Source: Cerrena zonata (lineage: Eukaryota; Basidiomycota; Agaricomycetes; Polyporales; Cerrenaceae). From it: 64,000 bases of DNA. The notes beneath the pieces are model-generated. The model was given only the letters and a program-made list of their open reading frames with translations, searched no databases and had not been told where the DNA came from. The position numbers and the translations under genes were made by a program. How positions within the stretch are numbered: the first letter of the stretch is position 1; every line of letters begins with the position of its first letter. The DNA lies in contig JASBNA010000088.1 in NCBI GenBank assembly GCA_038087015.1, positions 1 to 64,000 on the forward strand. Direction: 5' to 3'. This document shows positions 21,589 through 34,256 of this stretch, piece by piece.

Positions 21589-22464
21589 TCATGATGGGGA
21601 TTTGATGGGGATTTGGGGGGATTTGGGGGGATTGGGACATATGCAGGCAGGGGACATACCAGAACTGCCGTGTATGGGTTGGCTGTGTTGGCGCCTACTC
21701 AGGACCTGAGTAGGACCGGTAATAGTGTTAGGTATGTGAGATTCAAAATCCTGCCTCCAGTATATCTCTTCATCATCCCTACCTAGGTTTGCTACTGAAA
21801 TATCAGGCAACTGCCCCCAAAGGTCCTCATCTGAGTCCATGGGTGTGCCCTCTTCTATGCTGTGTAGAGGAGGCAAATCATCAAAGTTCTGCCACAGCCC
21901 ATCGTCTAAGCCTGCCTCTGTACTAGGATGATCTTTGGTGGCAATGATCAGTGCTGCAAGCTCATGCGCAGACTGTGGAACACTGTTCCTTTTCCACTTC
22001 TTTGCTTTTTTCTCTTGTGTCACTGCTCGCTTCTCACAATATGTTGCCAACACTCTATCTGCAGATAGAAGATCACCAACAAGTGTACATAAATCAGGTG
22101 TGACTTGTTGCATTTCTAGTAACATTGGTTCGATATCGAGGTCCTCTATATCGCGTGCCTTCGCTCTTACTGCACTGAAATGCCATCCGGAAGCCTTCGC
22201 AGCAAGAGCATCTAGTTGGCTAGTATAGCTTTCTCTCACAGTTTGGAATAGCCATTCTATTGCTCCTGGACCACACACCTCATTATCAAGAAGTGTTTGT
22301 AAAATTTCTGTGAATATATTCTTTGGATTGTCATTTAGAGTGACAGCAAAAACTACAACATCCATAAGACTAGCATTATAATGAGTTTTCATATAATGAA
22401 GAGCTTCCAAGAGCTGTATAGGGGAGAGAGTTGTCATAGTGGAATTATAACCTATCAATCTCAT
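21589..22464 (-). pseudogene. Truncated DUF6589-type transposon protein, N-terminal part
   Basis: An open frame of about 290 codons looks like the N-terminal, non-catalytic region of the DUF6589 proteins that are abundant in Agaricomycete transposons. The best match from memory is GWHFSAVRAKARDIEDLDIE followed by MLLEMQQVTPDLCTLVGDLL. The conserved C-terminal DUF6589 domain, several hundred residues in usual members, is absent. Instead the frame runs into GGGGATTT-type repeats at 21597-21640 and stops (PNPPKSPQIPIKSPS). The true start may be the inner Met at about 22437. I infer a decayed element fragment. Confidence 0.5.
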
Positions 22465-22626
22465 GAAAATTTTCTATATAGGCTAAGATAATATCTACAT
22501 GATCACTCAATATGGTTTCTAAACATCCCAGGAGATCACTCAGTGTCATGATAGAGCATGCGACGCAAAATATTAAATGAGACACTCAGGTAAAATTGAG
22601 AAAATGCGATATTCGAGACCCACTGA

Positions 22627-23104
22627 CACTGGGTATAATACAAAAATTTTAAGCATAAAAGAGTAAGGAAAGATTTTAGAAAAAATCCCAGCTTTTTTAC
22701 TAGACTTTGCACTCTAAAAAATCAAGAAAGATTCAGAATAGTTGTAAAGCCTTTTGCAGTTAAAGAAGATAAAAAGATTCAAAATCTTTAGTCTCATATC
22801 ACTGAATAAACTAGTCTGTTAGCCTATAAATTAACTTGTTAACTTGTCAACTTACTTACTAACAGTCTAATATAGCTATAAGTCCACTAGTAAGTAGGTC
22901 AATGGGTCTGAAAGTTAAGTGATAGAAGTTTTTATGGGACTAAAAATTCTGAATTCTTTCATCTTCTTTAACTGCAAAATATTTTATAGCTATTCTGAAT
23001 CGTTTTTGATTTTTTAAAGTACAAAGTGTAGTAAAAAAGCTGGGATTTTTTCTAAAATCTTTCTTTGCTCTTTTATGCTTAAAAATTCTGTATTATACCC
23101 AGTA
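22627..23104. mobile_element. MITE-like element with about 150-bp terminal inverted repeats
   Basis: The left end starts CACTGGGTATAATACA and the right end is its near reverse complement (TGTATTATACCCAGTA). The match continues inward over AAGCATAAAAGAG, GGGATTTTTTC-type and CTTTAACTGCAAAA blocks for about 150 bp. No coding capacity is present. The final G of a CACTG end is changed at the right, and I found no target-site duplication. Confidence 0.75.
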
Positions 23105-23620
23105 GTTGCTCATTTGATAGTGTTTCATTGACCTTATTTGAACATTTGTACTTCACTTAAAACTGTTTCTTTCAAATTGCTTTCACTCTGGTTTGTTTTT
23201 GCTTTCTTCATTTTGACTTGTGCTGTTAAGTTTGCTGAGTAATGATTATGTTGTCAATTAACTTAGGATTAGTTTAAAAAATATGTGATTCTCTTTGTTC
23301 CCCAAATGCAGAGATCAAAGAAGTCTGAGAAGACAGTGAAAGAAATCAAAGCCCTATTGTTCTATTTCCTTTTAGTACAGACAATGAAAAATGCACAATG
23401 CCTTTTCTTTGTTTATAGGTTTCTCACCAAATTTATATAAATAGACCCCTCACACATTACAGCAAAGGGGGAAACATGTCCCCAGAGAAATATGTCCTCT
23501 TACTGAAGTACTGTTGTTATCGTTACTGTTTAAGTGTCACTATCTACTGTTACTAAGTCTGCAGGTCTGATACTTGTAGCATCTACTTACACTCTAAAAA
23601 CCCAATATATCTTTATCTCT

Positions 23621-23996
23621 CACTGGGCCAGAAACTAGATTCTAGGTCCAATAAAAAGGTGGAAAATCAGTCATAAAATGTAATGATTTTCAAGTAACCT
23701 TTCCAGTCAAAAAAATAACATAAAATTCAAAATTCTTGCAACATTCTGTATATAGAAAAAATAAATCTAAAACTTTAAGTTTTTATTATAAAAGAAATGT
23801 GTCTTGAGTGGAAATTCACAGTTTTAGGCTTCATATTTTATAAAGATTTTATTTAATTCTCATATTCACAAAATGCTATTAGAACTTTGAATTTTATTTT
23901 ATTTTTTTGACTAGAAAAGTTACTTGAAAATTATTACATTTTATAACTGATTTTCCACCTTTTTAGTAGGTATAGAATCTGGTTTCCAGCCCAGTG
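23621..23996. mobile_element. MITE-like element, CACTGGGC ends with TCT duplication
   Basis: The left end CACTGGGCCAGAAACTAGAT pairs with the right end ATCTGGTTTCCAGCCCAGTG. The arms stay similar for about 110 bp (GGTGGAAAATCAGT..; TTTTCAAGTAACTTTTC). A 3-bp TCT lies on each side (23618-23620 and 23997-23999), as expected for CACTA-like elements with 2-3 bp duplications. Non-coding. The ends resemble those of the element at 22627-23104. Confidence 0.75.
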
Positions 23997-24358
23997 TCTA
24001 CTCTCAAGCTCTTTGCTAAGTCTTACGTTTGCCAAACGGGTAAGCCTAAGCATGTGAGAAGAACTTTAAGTCATAACTAACCACAAACAAATGCTACACT
24101 CAACCTCTGACCTTGTGACTGGTCCAGGAAGTGTAGAAGTGAGATAGTCTCTTTGAGATTTGATTTCTTTGTTGGTTTGTTTTTCATTGAGATCTATCAA
24201 ATGATCATCAACCTTACCACTATCTTCTCAAATATAACCAAGTTTGATCTACTGGTTGGGTGCTCTGCAAGATCTTACAAAAAGGTTCCATCAATAGATA
24301 TCCTCAAACTTGAGGAAAATACAACTGAATTCTACAAATCTATCTGACAGCAGAGAAT
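23997..24358. other. Intergenic DNA
   Basis: AT-rich DNA between a MITE-like element and the 3' end of the nuclease-like/kinase-like gene. A 64-codon open frame at 24153-24347 has no support from neighbours. I see nothing else. Confidence 0.5.
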
Positions 24359-26841
24359 TTAGATATGTCTTGAGCTGTGAGTTCTGAGAAGCTTCTCCAA
24401 CATCTCAGTATCATGTTTCTTCTCTATCCCTGCCCCTCTCTGCACACCAACAGCCCATCCAATGTCCTGATCCAAGTTAATATTCGCAGGGTACTGTATA
24501 TCTCCTTCTTTCCCCGACCAGTCAAAGTCAATCAGATATAAGTCATCCAGTCCAGGTCCCACTCGTATGTTGCAGGCCCGCAAGTCCCCTAGAACATAGT
24601 CCTCCAAGTGCAAGAGACTTACTGCATCTTTGAGCTTCTTTGTTTGTCCCAATGTCAGCCTGTTTCTCCGTCTGTGAAGATCCATCTCGCCTACGTGATC
24701 CATGATGACGACAAAGGAGGCAGTCAAAGGGACAACTTTTGCAAAGTACAGCTTCGGGGCCAACGGTGGCTGATTTTCAGCTAGAACCTTGTGGGCCGCG
24801 AGGCCATAGCGAGATGTAAATTTGACTACAACATCGATCAGGGTGTTGTCCTCAGAACGCAGTGTAGCACGGAATACAGCTCGGAGGCTTGGGCCTGCAA
24901 GTCTTTGCAAATATTGAATTGTGTACCGCTTGCCAGTGGATTCATCAACGAAAGACTGAAAATGGGGAAATATGGTGATTTCGCCTGGGAGTACTGGTTT
25001 GGAAGCTTTCTTATGCCTCGTTAGTGAGGGCTTGGGGGAGGGGACTTCGAGATGCGAATAGAAGTCTTCCAGGATCTTGTGTGCTTCGCTGAGAGCTCGG
25101 AACAACAAGGCAACACGATAGATATAATCGTCTGTGCGGGCGACGCCTTCATCTGTCACCTCTGCCTTAGGCCCAAGAAAGATATAGTCAGTGAGGCGCT
25201 GACAGACGATGTACTCTGTAAACACCGCGCCCGCAACAACCATATGTGCACCGCTAAGCCCGATCAAAATGACTGGACAGCAGCAGGATTCTACAATGTT
25301 GGCGTACTGTGGCAATGGTATGATGGATGACGATAAGCGTCTTCACAAAATAAGTAGATCAATCGAACATGCTCACCTCAGGAGTTCCTAATAAAACTCT
25401 ATAATACTGCTGCGCTTGGTCGAGGGCATCACTTTCGCTGGAACACAAGTCAGGCTTCAGTTCCAAGATGAAAGCGACTGCTTTCTCGGTCCGGAGTATC
25501 ATTGGGCATGGTACTCGTACGGAGCCGTCCATAAAGAAGTCATGTGTTGGGTCCCGAATAACACGGAAGCTTTCTAGGATGCTATCACCGAGGACTTTCC
25601 CTATGCCCGAGATATTGACCTGCCTCTGGGCCTCAGTGTCGTAATAGTCCAAAGAAGTTGTGATAAAGGCATGGGCGTTGTTAAGCTCTTGAGGGCTGAA
25701 AGCAGTCTCGGTCTTGGTTGGGTCTTCATTCATTATTTGGGCGAAACGAGCGAAGACGTGATGGTAGATTCCTATAGGAGGAGCACCCATCTCAAAGGGG
25801 CGAAAGTTATGGATCGCATTCTGCCCCACTTGGGTGACGCGCATCTCCGACAACTTCCCTTCTGTGTTGGCCTTCCTGGCGTTATCCAAAATGGCACTTC
25901 TCCCTAGACGACGAGTCATGTTTAGTGCTGGTAAGGATCAATAGCAGTGAGGAACGTACGGAACTGGGGAAGGGTTTCATCTTCCGGGACTGATGCTAGG
26001 GCGGCGGAACTTCTGGCTGAGGTCCTGGTAGAGGTGGGGGCATCTATGAAGGGAAGGGCATCAGTACTGTCGTATTGACTTAAGAGCTAATGATACTGAC
26101 ATAGTTTGGGTAGAGCCAATGACACATCAGGCAGCGGTGACCCGAGAAACACTGTTCGTCGATCGACCGTTATATCCAGGTTTTGAGCAAACTCAAGCCA
26201 TTCGTCTGGTGTCCTCTCGACGCCCCCATACTCGAGGCGTTCAACCTGATATGCAGGAGATGATCAGCACATGTATAACCGGTTATAAGAGACAAACACT
26301 CGCGTACTATATATAGGCTCGCTCCTTTGCTAGGGATTCCTGCCCCAAAAAGTAGCTTCAAGATAGAGTAAATGTTGGTACTTTCTGCAACTGCAATCTC
26401 GATGCTGTCCCGAACACCATTTTCTGATACAATAATGAATCGCTTCTTTGTGTATACGAGTAAGATGCAAGGGTCGGAGCGGGTTACCATGCTTATCTTG
26501 GAAGGGGGAAGAGTGATGTGTTCCCAAGGCCACTTGACCGGACTCTCGATGATCTCGTCGATTGCATCTTCCGGTTCATACTGTAGCAGTGGGTGGGCTT
26601 TCGGCATCTATTGAAAACAACCAGGGTGTTGAGAGTGAGATGAAGAAATGAGTAGAATGAAGAACTTGAATGCTCGTACTTTGTACATATCATAGCCATG
26701 TACTATAGCTGAAGCGAATGAACTAGCTGTGCGCGCGATATCATCATTGTCCCGATATGAAAGATCCCTGCCTCTGAACGTAAAGCCTTGGGGGGACTTT
26801 TCGAAAACCAAGACAAGTACGGGATTATAGGTGTTGGACAT
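24359..26841 (-). CDS. Nuclease-like / protein-kinase-like protein, Crinkler-type architecture
   Basis: Six exons (26841-26680, 26607-26308, 26245-26101, about 26040-25965, 25927-25377, 25306-24359) read in frame. The N-terminal module is unrecognised (MSNTYNPVLVLVFEKSPQG; EIAVAESTNIYSILKLLFGA). Exon 5 ends in VAFILELKPD followed by an acidic stretch and DQAQQYYRVLL, which resembles the E-x-K part of a PD-(D/E)XK nuclease fold. Exon 6 looks kinase-like: VVVKFTSRYG could supply the ATP-binding Lys, VLGDLRACNI the catalytic loop (D and N kept, HR replaced by LG) and LIDFDWSG the Mg-binding DFG equivalent. Nuclease-like plus kinase-like fusions are known among Crinkler-type effectors of fungi and oomycetes. 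That assignment is inferred from motif order only. A hairpin lies 11 bp upstream of the start. Confidence 0.6.
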
Positions 26842-26851
26842 TCTAGTGCGA

Positions 26852-26917
26852 TGGTTGATAGTAAAACGTGCTCCTGAGCTTGTCGGAGCGCGTTTTACCC
26901 TGTTTTACCATCAACCA
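26852..26917. repeat. Hairpin just upstream of the kinase-like gene start
   Basis: TGGTTGATAGTAAAACGTGC pairs with GCGCGTTTTACC..ATCAACCA. The right arm has an extra 10-bp GGTAAAACAG copy. It begins 11 bp before the minus-strand start codon at 26841, so it would lie in the promoter or 5' leader. Function is unknown. Confidence 0.7.
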
Positions 26918-29071
26918 GTCGGCAGACCAATCCTCATTGTATTATGTAATCATAGCATTGGCATAGGGCGACAACATATACATCTTGCCCTGCCCGCCTT
27001 TATTGTTGACAAGGTTATACACAGAGCGTGGAGGGGTGTGACGAGTAATGTTTCACATGAAGTATAAAGGATGATTATAGGTACTAAAACATGAGAAAGA
27101 CCGAAAGAAACTAGGAGAGATAACAACACGAATGATACAATAAACACTATGCTGAACAGAACTAAAGTGTTCCAAACTCAGTCCTTGCAAGCGCTGACCG
27201 CGTCCAGGTGAAGACTAATGAAAGGCAGAAAACAGCCTAGGCTATGACCGCAATACCTGTAGACATTCGACGTATGGTTCCTAACGCCAACGTCAGCAAA
27301 TGAAAGCATAAGTACGGCTCAGAGAGAGAGAACATACATATTTCCAAGGTACAAGAAGGGCAAGACCCTACTAGGGACCTGGAATCGTTGAACCAAGCTT
27401 GATGAGCCGCAAGCAAAGGCAAAACACTTATCGTGCTCGCCCTCAAACGTCTATTCGCCATCTCCATCCTCCTATTCATGCTACTCTCGGTCGGGATCGA
27501 GCTGCTGTCGTGTGATGTATGCCCAAAGAAGGTTGAAGGTGGAGGAACAGCAAATGAAACGCTCTGCGCCGGAGATCGTCCGTGGGTCTTTCACTGTTCG
27601 CAGGCCGATCCCTCCAAATACATGTTCCTTTTCCATCCTGTTCTCGACTCGCTTCAAGGACGCGACTTGGTTCTGATACACAAAGGACGGAATAATAAGT
27701 CGCCTATACGCCATGAGCAAGTACAAGGCCAGGGACGAGGACTCAGTGTAGCTATCAACCGAATAGATGAGAATTTTGAGAGATCGTGTACGAGTTAATT
27801 CAAGGGTTGATGAAGACATGGAAGGATGATATATGTGACAGTCAAATACGGGGCCTAGGAAAACTGTAACAATGTCAACGGCTGGCTATTCCATGAGCCT
27901 GGAGCGGGTGAAGGATCGTGATACTCTTGCTCGATCTTTCTCAAGCATCGCTCTACCCAGATTGAGTCGAGCATGGAGAGATGATCCTCTCCGGCTCGCA
28001 TTGATCTTTGCATTGAATGCAACGATCATAGCCCATTCCCTGAGTGGGGCCGTTTGACTGTAAGTCGAACGTCTCGTCCTCTTGCTCTTGGTCACCTCCG
28101 TTCTAAACTGTGCCTCCCACTCTACTCATTCCTTCATCAACTCCGATGAGCCGCAGCAACGACTTCCTCTGCGCGTTTCGCCATACGAGTTGAAAGTTTG
28201 GCCTCCTTATAGACAACAATCTTCCTCGGTAACCATAGTGGAACGTCTTGCTCCACTTCAATGCAGAAACAGAATTGAGAAAGCAATTTCGCGGGCATAC
28301 CCCAAGCCTCGTTGTTGCCTGAGCATTCGTCTCCTCAAAGAAGGTCGACAGTAGATAACGCTTCATCAAGAGCCAGTAGACAGTTGATACCTGTGTTAAA
28401 GCGGACCTCGGAGTATCGGAAGGACGTGATAATGTCGATGCTGAATAGGTTACGGGCGAAACGTCGAAGGGATGGAAGTGTACTAGAGAGGGGGTTGAGC
28501 CTGAAATGACAGAATAGGTATATTCCATGCGGAACACCAGAAGGAAGTCATGGACGAGAGCACGTACCTTTCTTCATAAGAAGCCTCATGGGAACAAATC
28601 CGAGACGTATGGTCGATTTTGCGAGCGCGAGTGCCTAGTAGGTAGTACCAGTTTCAAGAGATTGTTTGTGTTGGAAGGCCGTTGTGGATGCGACGAAATA
28701 CACCTGAGCAGTGTGCTGAGGTTTGCTTAGATGATCGGGAGAGCCAGACGGTTCAAACGTTCAAGCATGAACGTGGTAAACTGCGGAGGTGCGACCAGGA
28801 GACGACCTAGCGGAATCACTGGCAAGGGATTGCAAATGCTGGTGCTACATGTGTTGCAATGCAGATGTATCGAATGGCAAGTCTTTCCAGCATTCTATCT
28901 TGCTGTTTCGTGCTGTTTCGTGGTAGCGAGAACGTTGGATCCATGACAAAGTTGTGATTTGAAATTGCATTCCGTTAATGAAGAGTAATATAGATAAGAT
29001 AAGATGGCACTGCATGCCACGACGACCGCGCCTTGGCTGGAATCCGTTTCTGGTCGTTGTCCGCAGCCGTC
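26918..29071. other. Region without a confidently resolved gene
   Basis: Minus-strand open frames at 28537-28103, 28095-27886 and 27819-27481 could be exons of one gene, since gaps are intron-sized, but I could not join them in frame or recognise a family. A short stretch (minus, near 28450-28340) reads LFSIDIITSFRYSEV before a stop, which hints at a decayed gene. A shared promoter with VPS10 must lie at the right end. Confidence 0.3.
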
Positions 29072-32000
29072 ATGGCTCCTTTACACAGAACCACTATGCT
29101 CATTTGGTCCCTTTTTCTTGCTATCTTCTTTCTGAACAACGTCAACGCACAAGATCCTCAACACACCGTCTCGTATTTTGAGAATCTACCTGCAAGACTC
29201 TTCTTTTTTGATGACCAGCCGGTACGTAACTTCCGCCGCCTATAGAATGTGTGCTGACCATGTGCGTGATTGTTCTATAGTCCTTGCTTTACCATGACGT
29301 TGTAGAGGGTGATGTCCATGTCTCGCATGATGAGGGAAAGACCTGGAACCGAGCGGACGACATTCCGAGAGGAAAGGCCGCCATGCTCATTGAACATCCG
29401 TTCGATTCCACTTATGCAAGTGTTTCATTCTAATCTACAACTATGTTGCGCTAAACTCTTCACAGGCTTTCGTTTTGACAAAAGGCAAGACCCACTATCG
29501 TACCCAAGACCGCGGCAAGTCATGGAAATCCTTTGAAATGCCTTTCCGCCCAGCCATGGTCGGACGACCACTGTCCTTCCATTCCGATCCCAAAAAGTTC
29601 GGTTACATTCTCTACCAGGGTACCGAATGCGAGAAGCTAGGCCCGTGGGGCTCGGTCTGTCATGATGAGGTACGTACTGCGCCTCCGCTCACAAGGATTC
29701 AGTCCCTAATACGATCGTTAGACATTCTACACTAAGGACGCGTTTGCGAGTGAACCCAAGAAACTACTCACCGAAACCTCTCGCTGTCAGTTCGCCCATA
29801 GCAGCAAGGACTTCAAGCATGATGCTCACGAAGACCTTATTTACTGTGTCGCCTTCGACACCACCTCCTCTGATGGCGCGCATTCCCTCTCTTCTAGTCG
29901 ACTCTTCTCTTCCACAGACTTCTTCGAAAGCGACAACCGAGTCGAAGACCTCGGTATTGGCAAAAACGCCCGTGGAATCGTTGCATTCGCAATCGTTTCC
30001 AAATTTGCGGTCGTGGCTATGAGAGATCTTGCACCCGGTAACAACGGCGAAATGTTGCTTTATGTCTCAGTCGACACCAAACATTGGGCCAAGGCCCAAT
30101 TCCCTCATGCGTCCTCTGCCAAGCTGCGCGAGAATGCGTATACGATTGTAGAGTCGACTACGCATTCGCTCGCTGTGGACGTTGTACTCCAAGACCAAGG
30201 TACGATCGGAACACTCTTTGTTAGCAACTCGAACGGAACCTACTTCGTCGAAAGTCTTCGAGACACGAACCGAAACGACTTTGGCTACGTCGATTACGAG
30301 AATCTCTATGGTATCGAGGGTGTTGGAATTGCCAACATTGTTTCCAACTCTGAGGACGTCGAGGCCCACCGATCTGCTAAACGACTTCAATCTCGTATCA
30401 CTTACGACGATGGACGTACCTGGTCTCGACTCCGACCTCCCTCAGAAGATAGTGAGGGTCGTCGTATTGCTTGCAATCCTGCTGATGACGAATGTTCACT
30501 GCATCTGCATTCTGTTACTCTTCCCCATAACTTTGGACGGGTATTCTCGAGTCCTGCGCCGGGTTTCGTGATGGGTGTAGGAAGTATCGGATCGTACCTG
30601 AAAGACTACGAGGAATGCGACACGTTCCTGAGTACGGATAATGGAGTGTCGTGGAAGATGGTCAGGATGGATGCCCACAAATACGAATTCGGTGACTCTG
30701 GCAGTATTATGGTGGTTGTTAACGACGAGGAGGCTACGGATGAGATTCACTACTCGACAAATCTTGGGAGGACTTGGTAAGTCGTGTACTATCTAACCGC
30801 TTTCTACAGCTAATGCAGTGTGCAGGCGGAAATACAACCTCGACGTTAAAGTTCGTGCGCGGGTGCTCACTACCGTCCCCGACTCTACGTCTCAGAAATT
30901 TATCCTGCTCGGTCAAGTAAGTAAGAAGGATGCCAAAGGAAATAAAGGGCGATACGTCGTTATTCACCTCGACTTTGCCAACACGCGTTCCCGCAAATGT
31001 ACCGATGACGACTTCGACAAGTGGTACGCGAGGACGAGCACGAATGAAGAGTGTTTAATGGGTCACAAGGTGTGGTGTATATGCCTATCATCCCTTATTT
31101 ATGCCTAACACTTTGAATGCAATAGCAATGGTACAAACGTCGAAAGGAGGGTGCGGATTGTTACGTCGGCGACAAATTCGCCGACCCAGTCGAGCACGAA
31201 GAGAATTGTCCTTGTACAGACGAAGATTATGAGTGGTACGATTCCTTCTCGCTTCCTAATACCCCTGTCCCTAATAAGATTATGTCTCCAGCGATTACAA
31301 CTTCGTTCGGCAAGACGGGAAGTGTATTGCTGCAGGCCCTGAACCCATCCCAGCAGGTGTTTGCCGCGATTCCTCAAGGACGTACTCAGGTTCTTCTGGA
31401 TTTAGGCGCATCCCTGGGAATACATGTGATAGAGTGAAGGGGCTGAAGAAGGACGAGCCCAAGGAGAAGCCATGTTCAGCTGGTAAGTGGTGTCGAAACA
31501 CCATAATGTTCATAAAACTTACATGCTCGTATCAGCGGAACCTGCCGAAGGCGAAGTTGCACATCAAACGGTAAGTGTGTTCAGCTACGTTGGAGTAAAT
31601 AAGATACTCACCTTACTTTAGTTCGATTTCGACGCACCGATCGTTCAATACGCGTACTTCCGGAATTCACAGGTTTGTACCTACCCTTCGACCTTGCTTG
31701 CTAATCTAACATTTCCATAGACGATCCTCGTTCGCCTCAAAGACTTCACCATCTGGCAATCAAGCAACGAAGGCTACTCTTGGGAACAACTCCATCCTGA
31801 GGAACGCTTCGTCACATTCTACCACCACTCTCACAGCGACGATCGTGCATATCTCATCACCACGACAGAAACGTTCTGGTACACAACAGACACCGGTAGA
31901 ACATGGAACAAACTTACGGCACCGACTGGGCCTAACGGCATGGGACTCGAAGTCCTTCATTTCCACCCTATGAGATCCGACTATCTCATTTGGACCGGTG

Positions 32001-34256
32001 CGAAGGATTGCGCCCACTTCAACGAGCGTTGCCATATCGAAGCCTACTTCACCACGGATAATGGGCGTAGCTGGAAGCTGATCGATACCTACGTGCGGAA
32101 CTGCAACTGGGCGAGAGACTCTGAACTGCTGGCGGATCCCAACCAGATCATCTGCGAGAGCTACAAAATCAAGGAAGGAAACCAACTCTTCTTCAAGATG
32201 GACAACCCGTTGCAACTTATCGGAGGATCAGACTTTTTCAATAAACAAACACTTCTTTTCGAACACGTCGTCGGATTTGCGAAATTCTCGGAATATTTGA
32301 TTGTCGCAGAGGTTTGTACATGTCTTCATTCGCCATTCAGTTTGAAATTCTAACTCGTTGTTTAGTACCAAGCCGATCGTGGTTCGTTGGACCTCCAAGT
32401 ATCGCTCGACGGTAGAATCTTCGCTAGTGGGTTGTTCCCTCCCACGATGCGTCTCGAACAGCATGCCTACACCATCCTCGAATCCAGCACCAAAGCCGTC
32501 TTCCTCCATGTCACCGTTTCGGAACCTCCTAACCCAGCCTGGGGCAATATCCTGAAATCCAATTCGAACGGAACGTACTTCAGCGTCTCTAGCGACTTTG
32601 TCAACCGAAACGACAATGGTTATGTCGACTTTGAGAAGATGATAGGGCTGGATGGTATCGCACTCATTAACGTCATCGCAAACCCTCACGAGGCTCCTCT
32701 TTCTGGTCATAAGGAACTTCAGACCCGGATTACGCACAATGACGGTGGTACGTGGAAACCATTAGTTCCACCTAAGACCGACTCTCAAGGTAACAAATAT
32801 GCTTGTGACCGTACCGTGAGTCCGTTTCATTCCTTTCCCAGACCCATCGATTCACAAAAAGATAGAGCTGTGCCCTTCAAATTCATGGATATACTGAACG
32901 TTTCGACTCTCGCGCGACATACAGCACTCCTAGCGTTCCTGGTCTTCTCATGGCCGTTGGTAACGTCGGAGAACACCTCGCTCCCTACAAGGAGAGTGAT
33001 ACCTTCCTCAGTCGAGACGCCGGTTTCACATGGGAGGAAGTCCACAAAGACGCACATCTTTGGGAGTTTGGCGATTCTGGCTCAATTGTCGTCATGGCTA
33101 ATGATGAGGAAGCGACCGACCACGTTCTATACAGTCTCGATGAAGGCCTAACCTGGCGTGAGTATGGATTCACAAACGACAAGATGAGGGTAAAGGCCAT
33201 CGTGACCGTACCTACGGATACTAGCCGCAAGTTTATCTTGATGGGTTATTATCCACGAAACCCCGATAAAGCTGTCGTGGTACATATTGACTTCTCTTCG
33301 CTAACACGCCGACCATGTACGATCTATTATTTTAGTATCTATGATCACTCCTGACGATACCCTTGTTTTACAGGTGTTATGACTGTTCAGAACTCTGCCC
33401 TCGACGATTTCGAGTTATGGAGTCCGAGCGAGGAACGACAGGAGCGGTGTTTATTCGGCCGAAGGGTCAGTGCACCTTTGAATACTATAAAGTTTCCCAC
33501 TAACAATGTGTTAGACATTCTACCATCGACGCAAACGTGAGGCTAACTGTGTTGTGGGTAATCAGCAGAAGGAACAGGCTAAGGTTACTGAGAATTGTCC
33601 TTGCACCGCGGCTGACTTTGAGTGGTATGCCTATTTCTTCATACTTGTTTCATCTGAACTTATTCTCTTGCAGTGAATTCAACTACCGCCGAGATACAGA
33701 AGGGAAATGCGTCCTCACGGAGGGGGCTACTCCATTACCATCCGACGAGTCATGTCCAGCGGATGAGGAATATTGGTATGAACGCACAGCATACCGGAAG
33801 ATCCCATACTCGAGTTGCAAAGACGGCGAGCGTATTCACCAAGGGACGGCTCACAGATGTCCGGGGCTGAAGGGACATAGTGGTTTCTTCTGGCTCTTCG
33901 TTCTCGTTATCCCATTCCTCTTCGCTTCTCTCATCGGATACTACTATTATCGCAAGAGTGGAATGGCGAGAGGGTATGTCTCATATGTTGTCTTCCATAC
34001 TCTATTAATTGACCTCTCTCTTAGAACGATTCGTCTTCCCGGCGGAGACCCCAGTCCGTTATACTCAAGAGAAACCGGCGTCCTCGATACTCTGGCTTCC
34101 GTGCCATGGTTCCTCATCGGTCTTGCTGGTATCGCTTGGGAATGGGTAGCTTCTCGAGTCGATACGATGTCAGACGGTTTCCGATCACGAAGAGGGTACC
34201 GCAACCTTCCTGTGGATGAGGATGCACAAATCCTAAGATTTGAGGATGAGGAGTAG
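29072..34256 (+). CDS. VPS10: Vacuolar protein sorting receptor VPS10 (sortilin family)
   Basis: Sixteen exons (29072-29221, 29281-29415, 29466-29669, 29722-30776, 30826-31069, 31126-31235, 31292-31482, 31536-31570, 31622-31672, 31721-32311, 32366-32815, 32866-33316, 33374-33465, 33515-33624, 33674-33973, 34025-34256) total 4401 nt, 1466 aa. This is the type I receptor that carries soluble hydrolases from late Golgi to the vacuole. A signal peptide ([15 protein letters not shown]) precedes two Vps10 domains with Asp-box-like motifs ([30 protein letters not shown]). Each ends in a Cys-rich module ([24 protein letters not shown]). A membrane span ([20 protein letters not shown]) and an acidic tail ending RFEDEE follow. 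The intron after exon 2 has a GC donor (GCAAGT). The length fits fungal members. No breaks were seen. Confidence 0.95.

Noticed and set aside
27237..28537. A multi-exon minus-strand membrane protein
   Set aside because: Individual stretches look protein-like but could not be joined in phase, stops interrupt the best frame, and no family was recognised.
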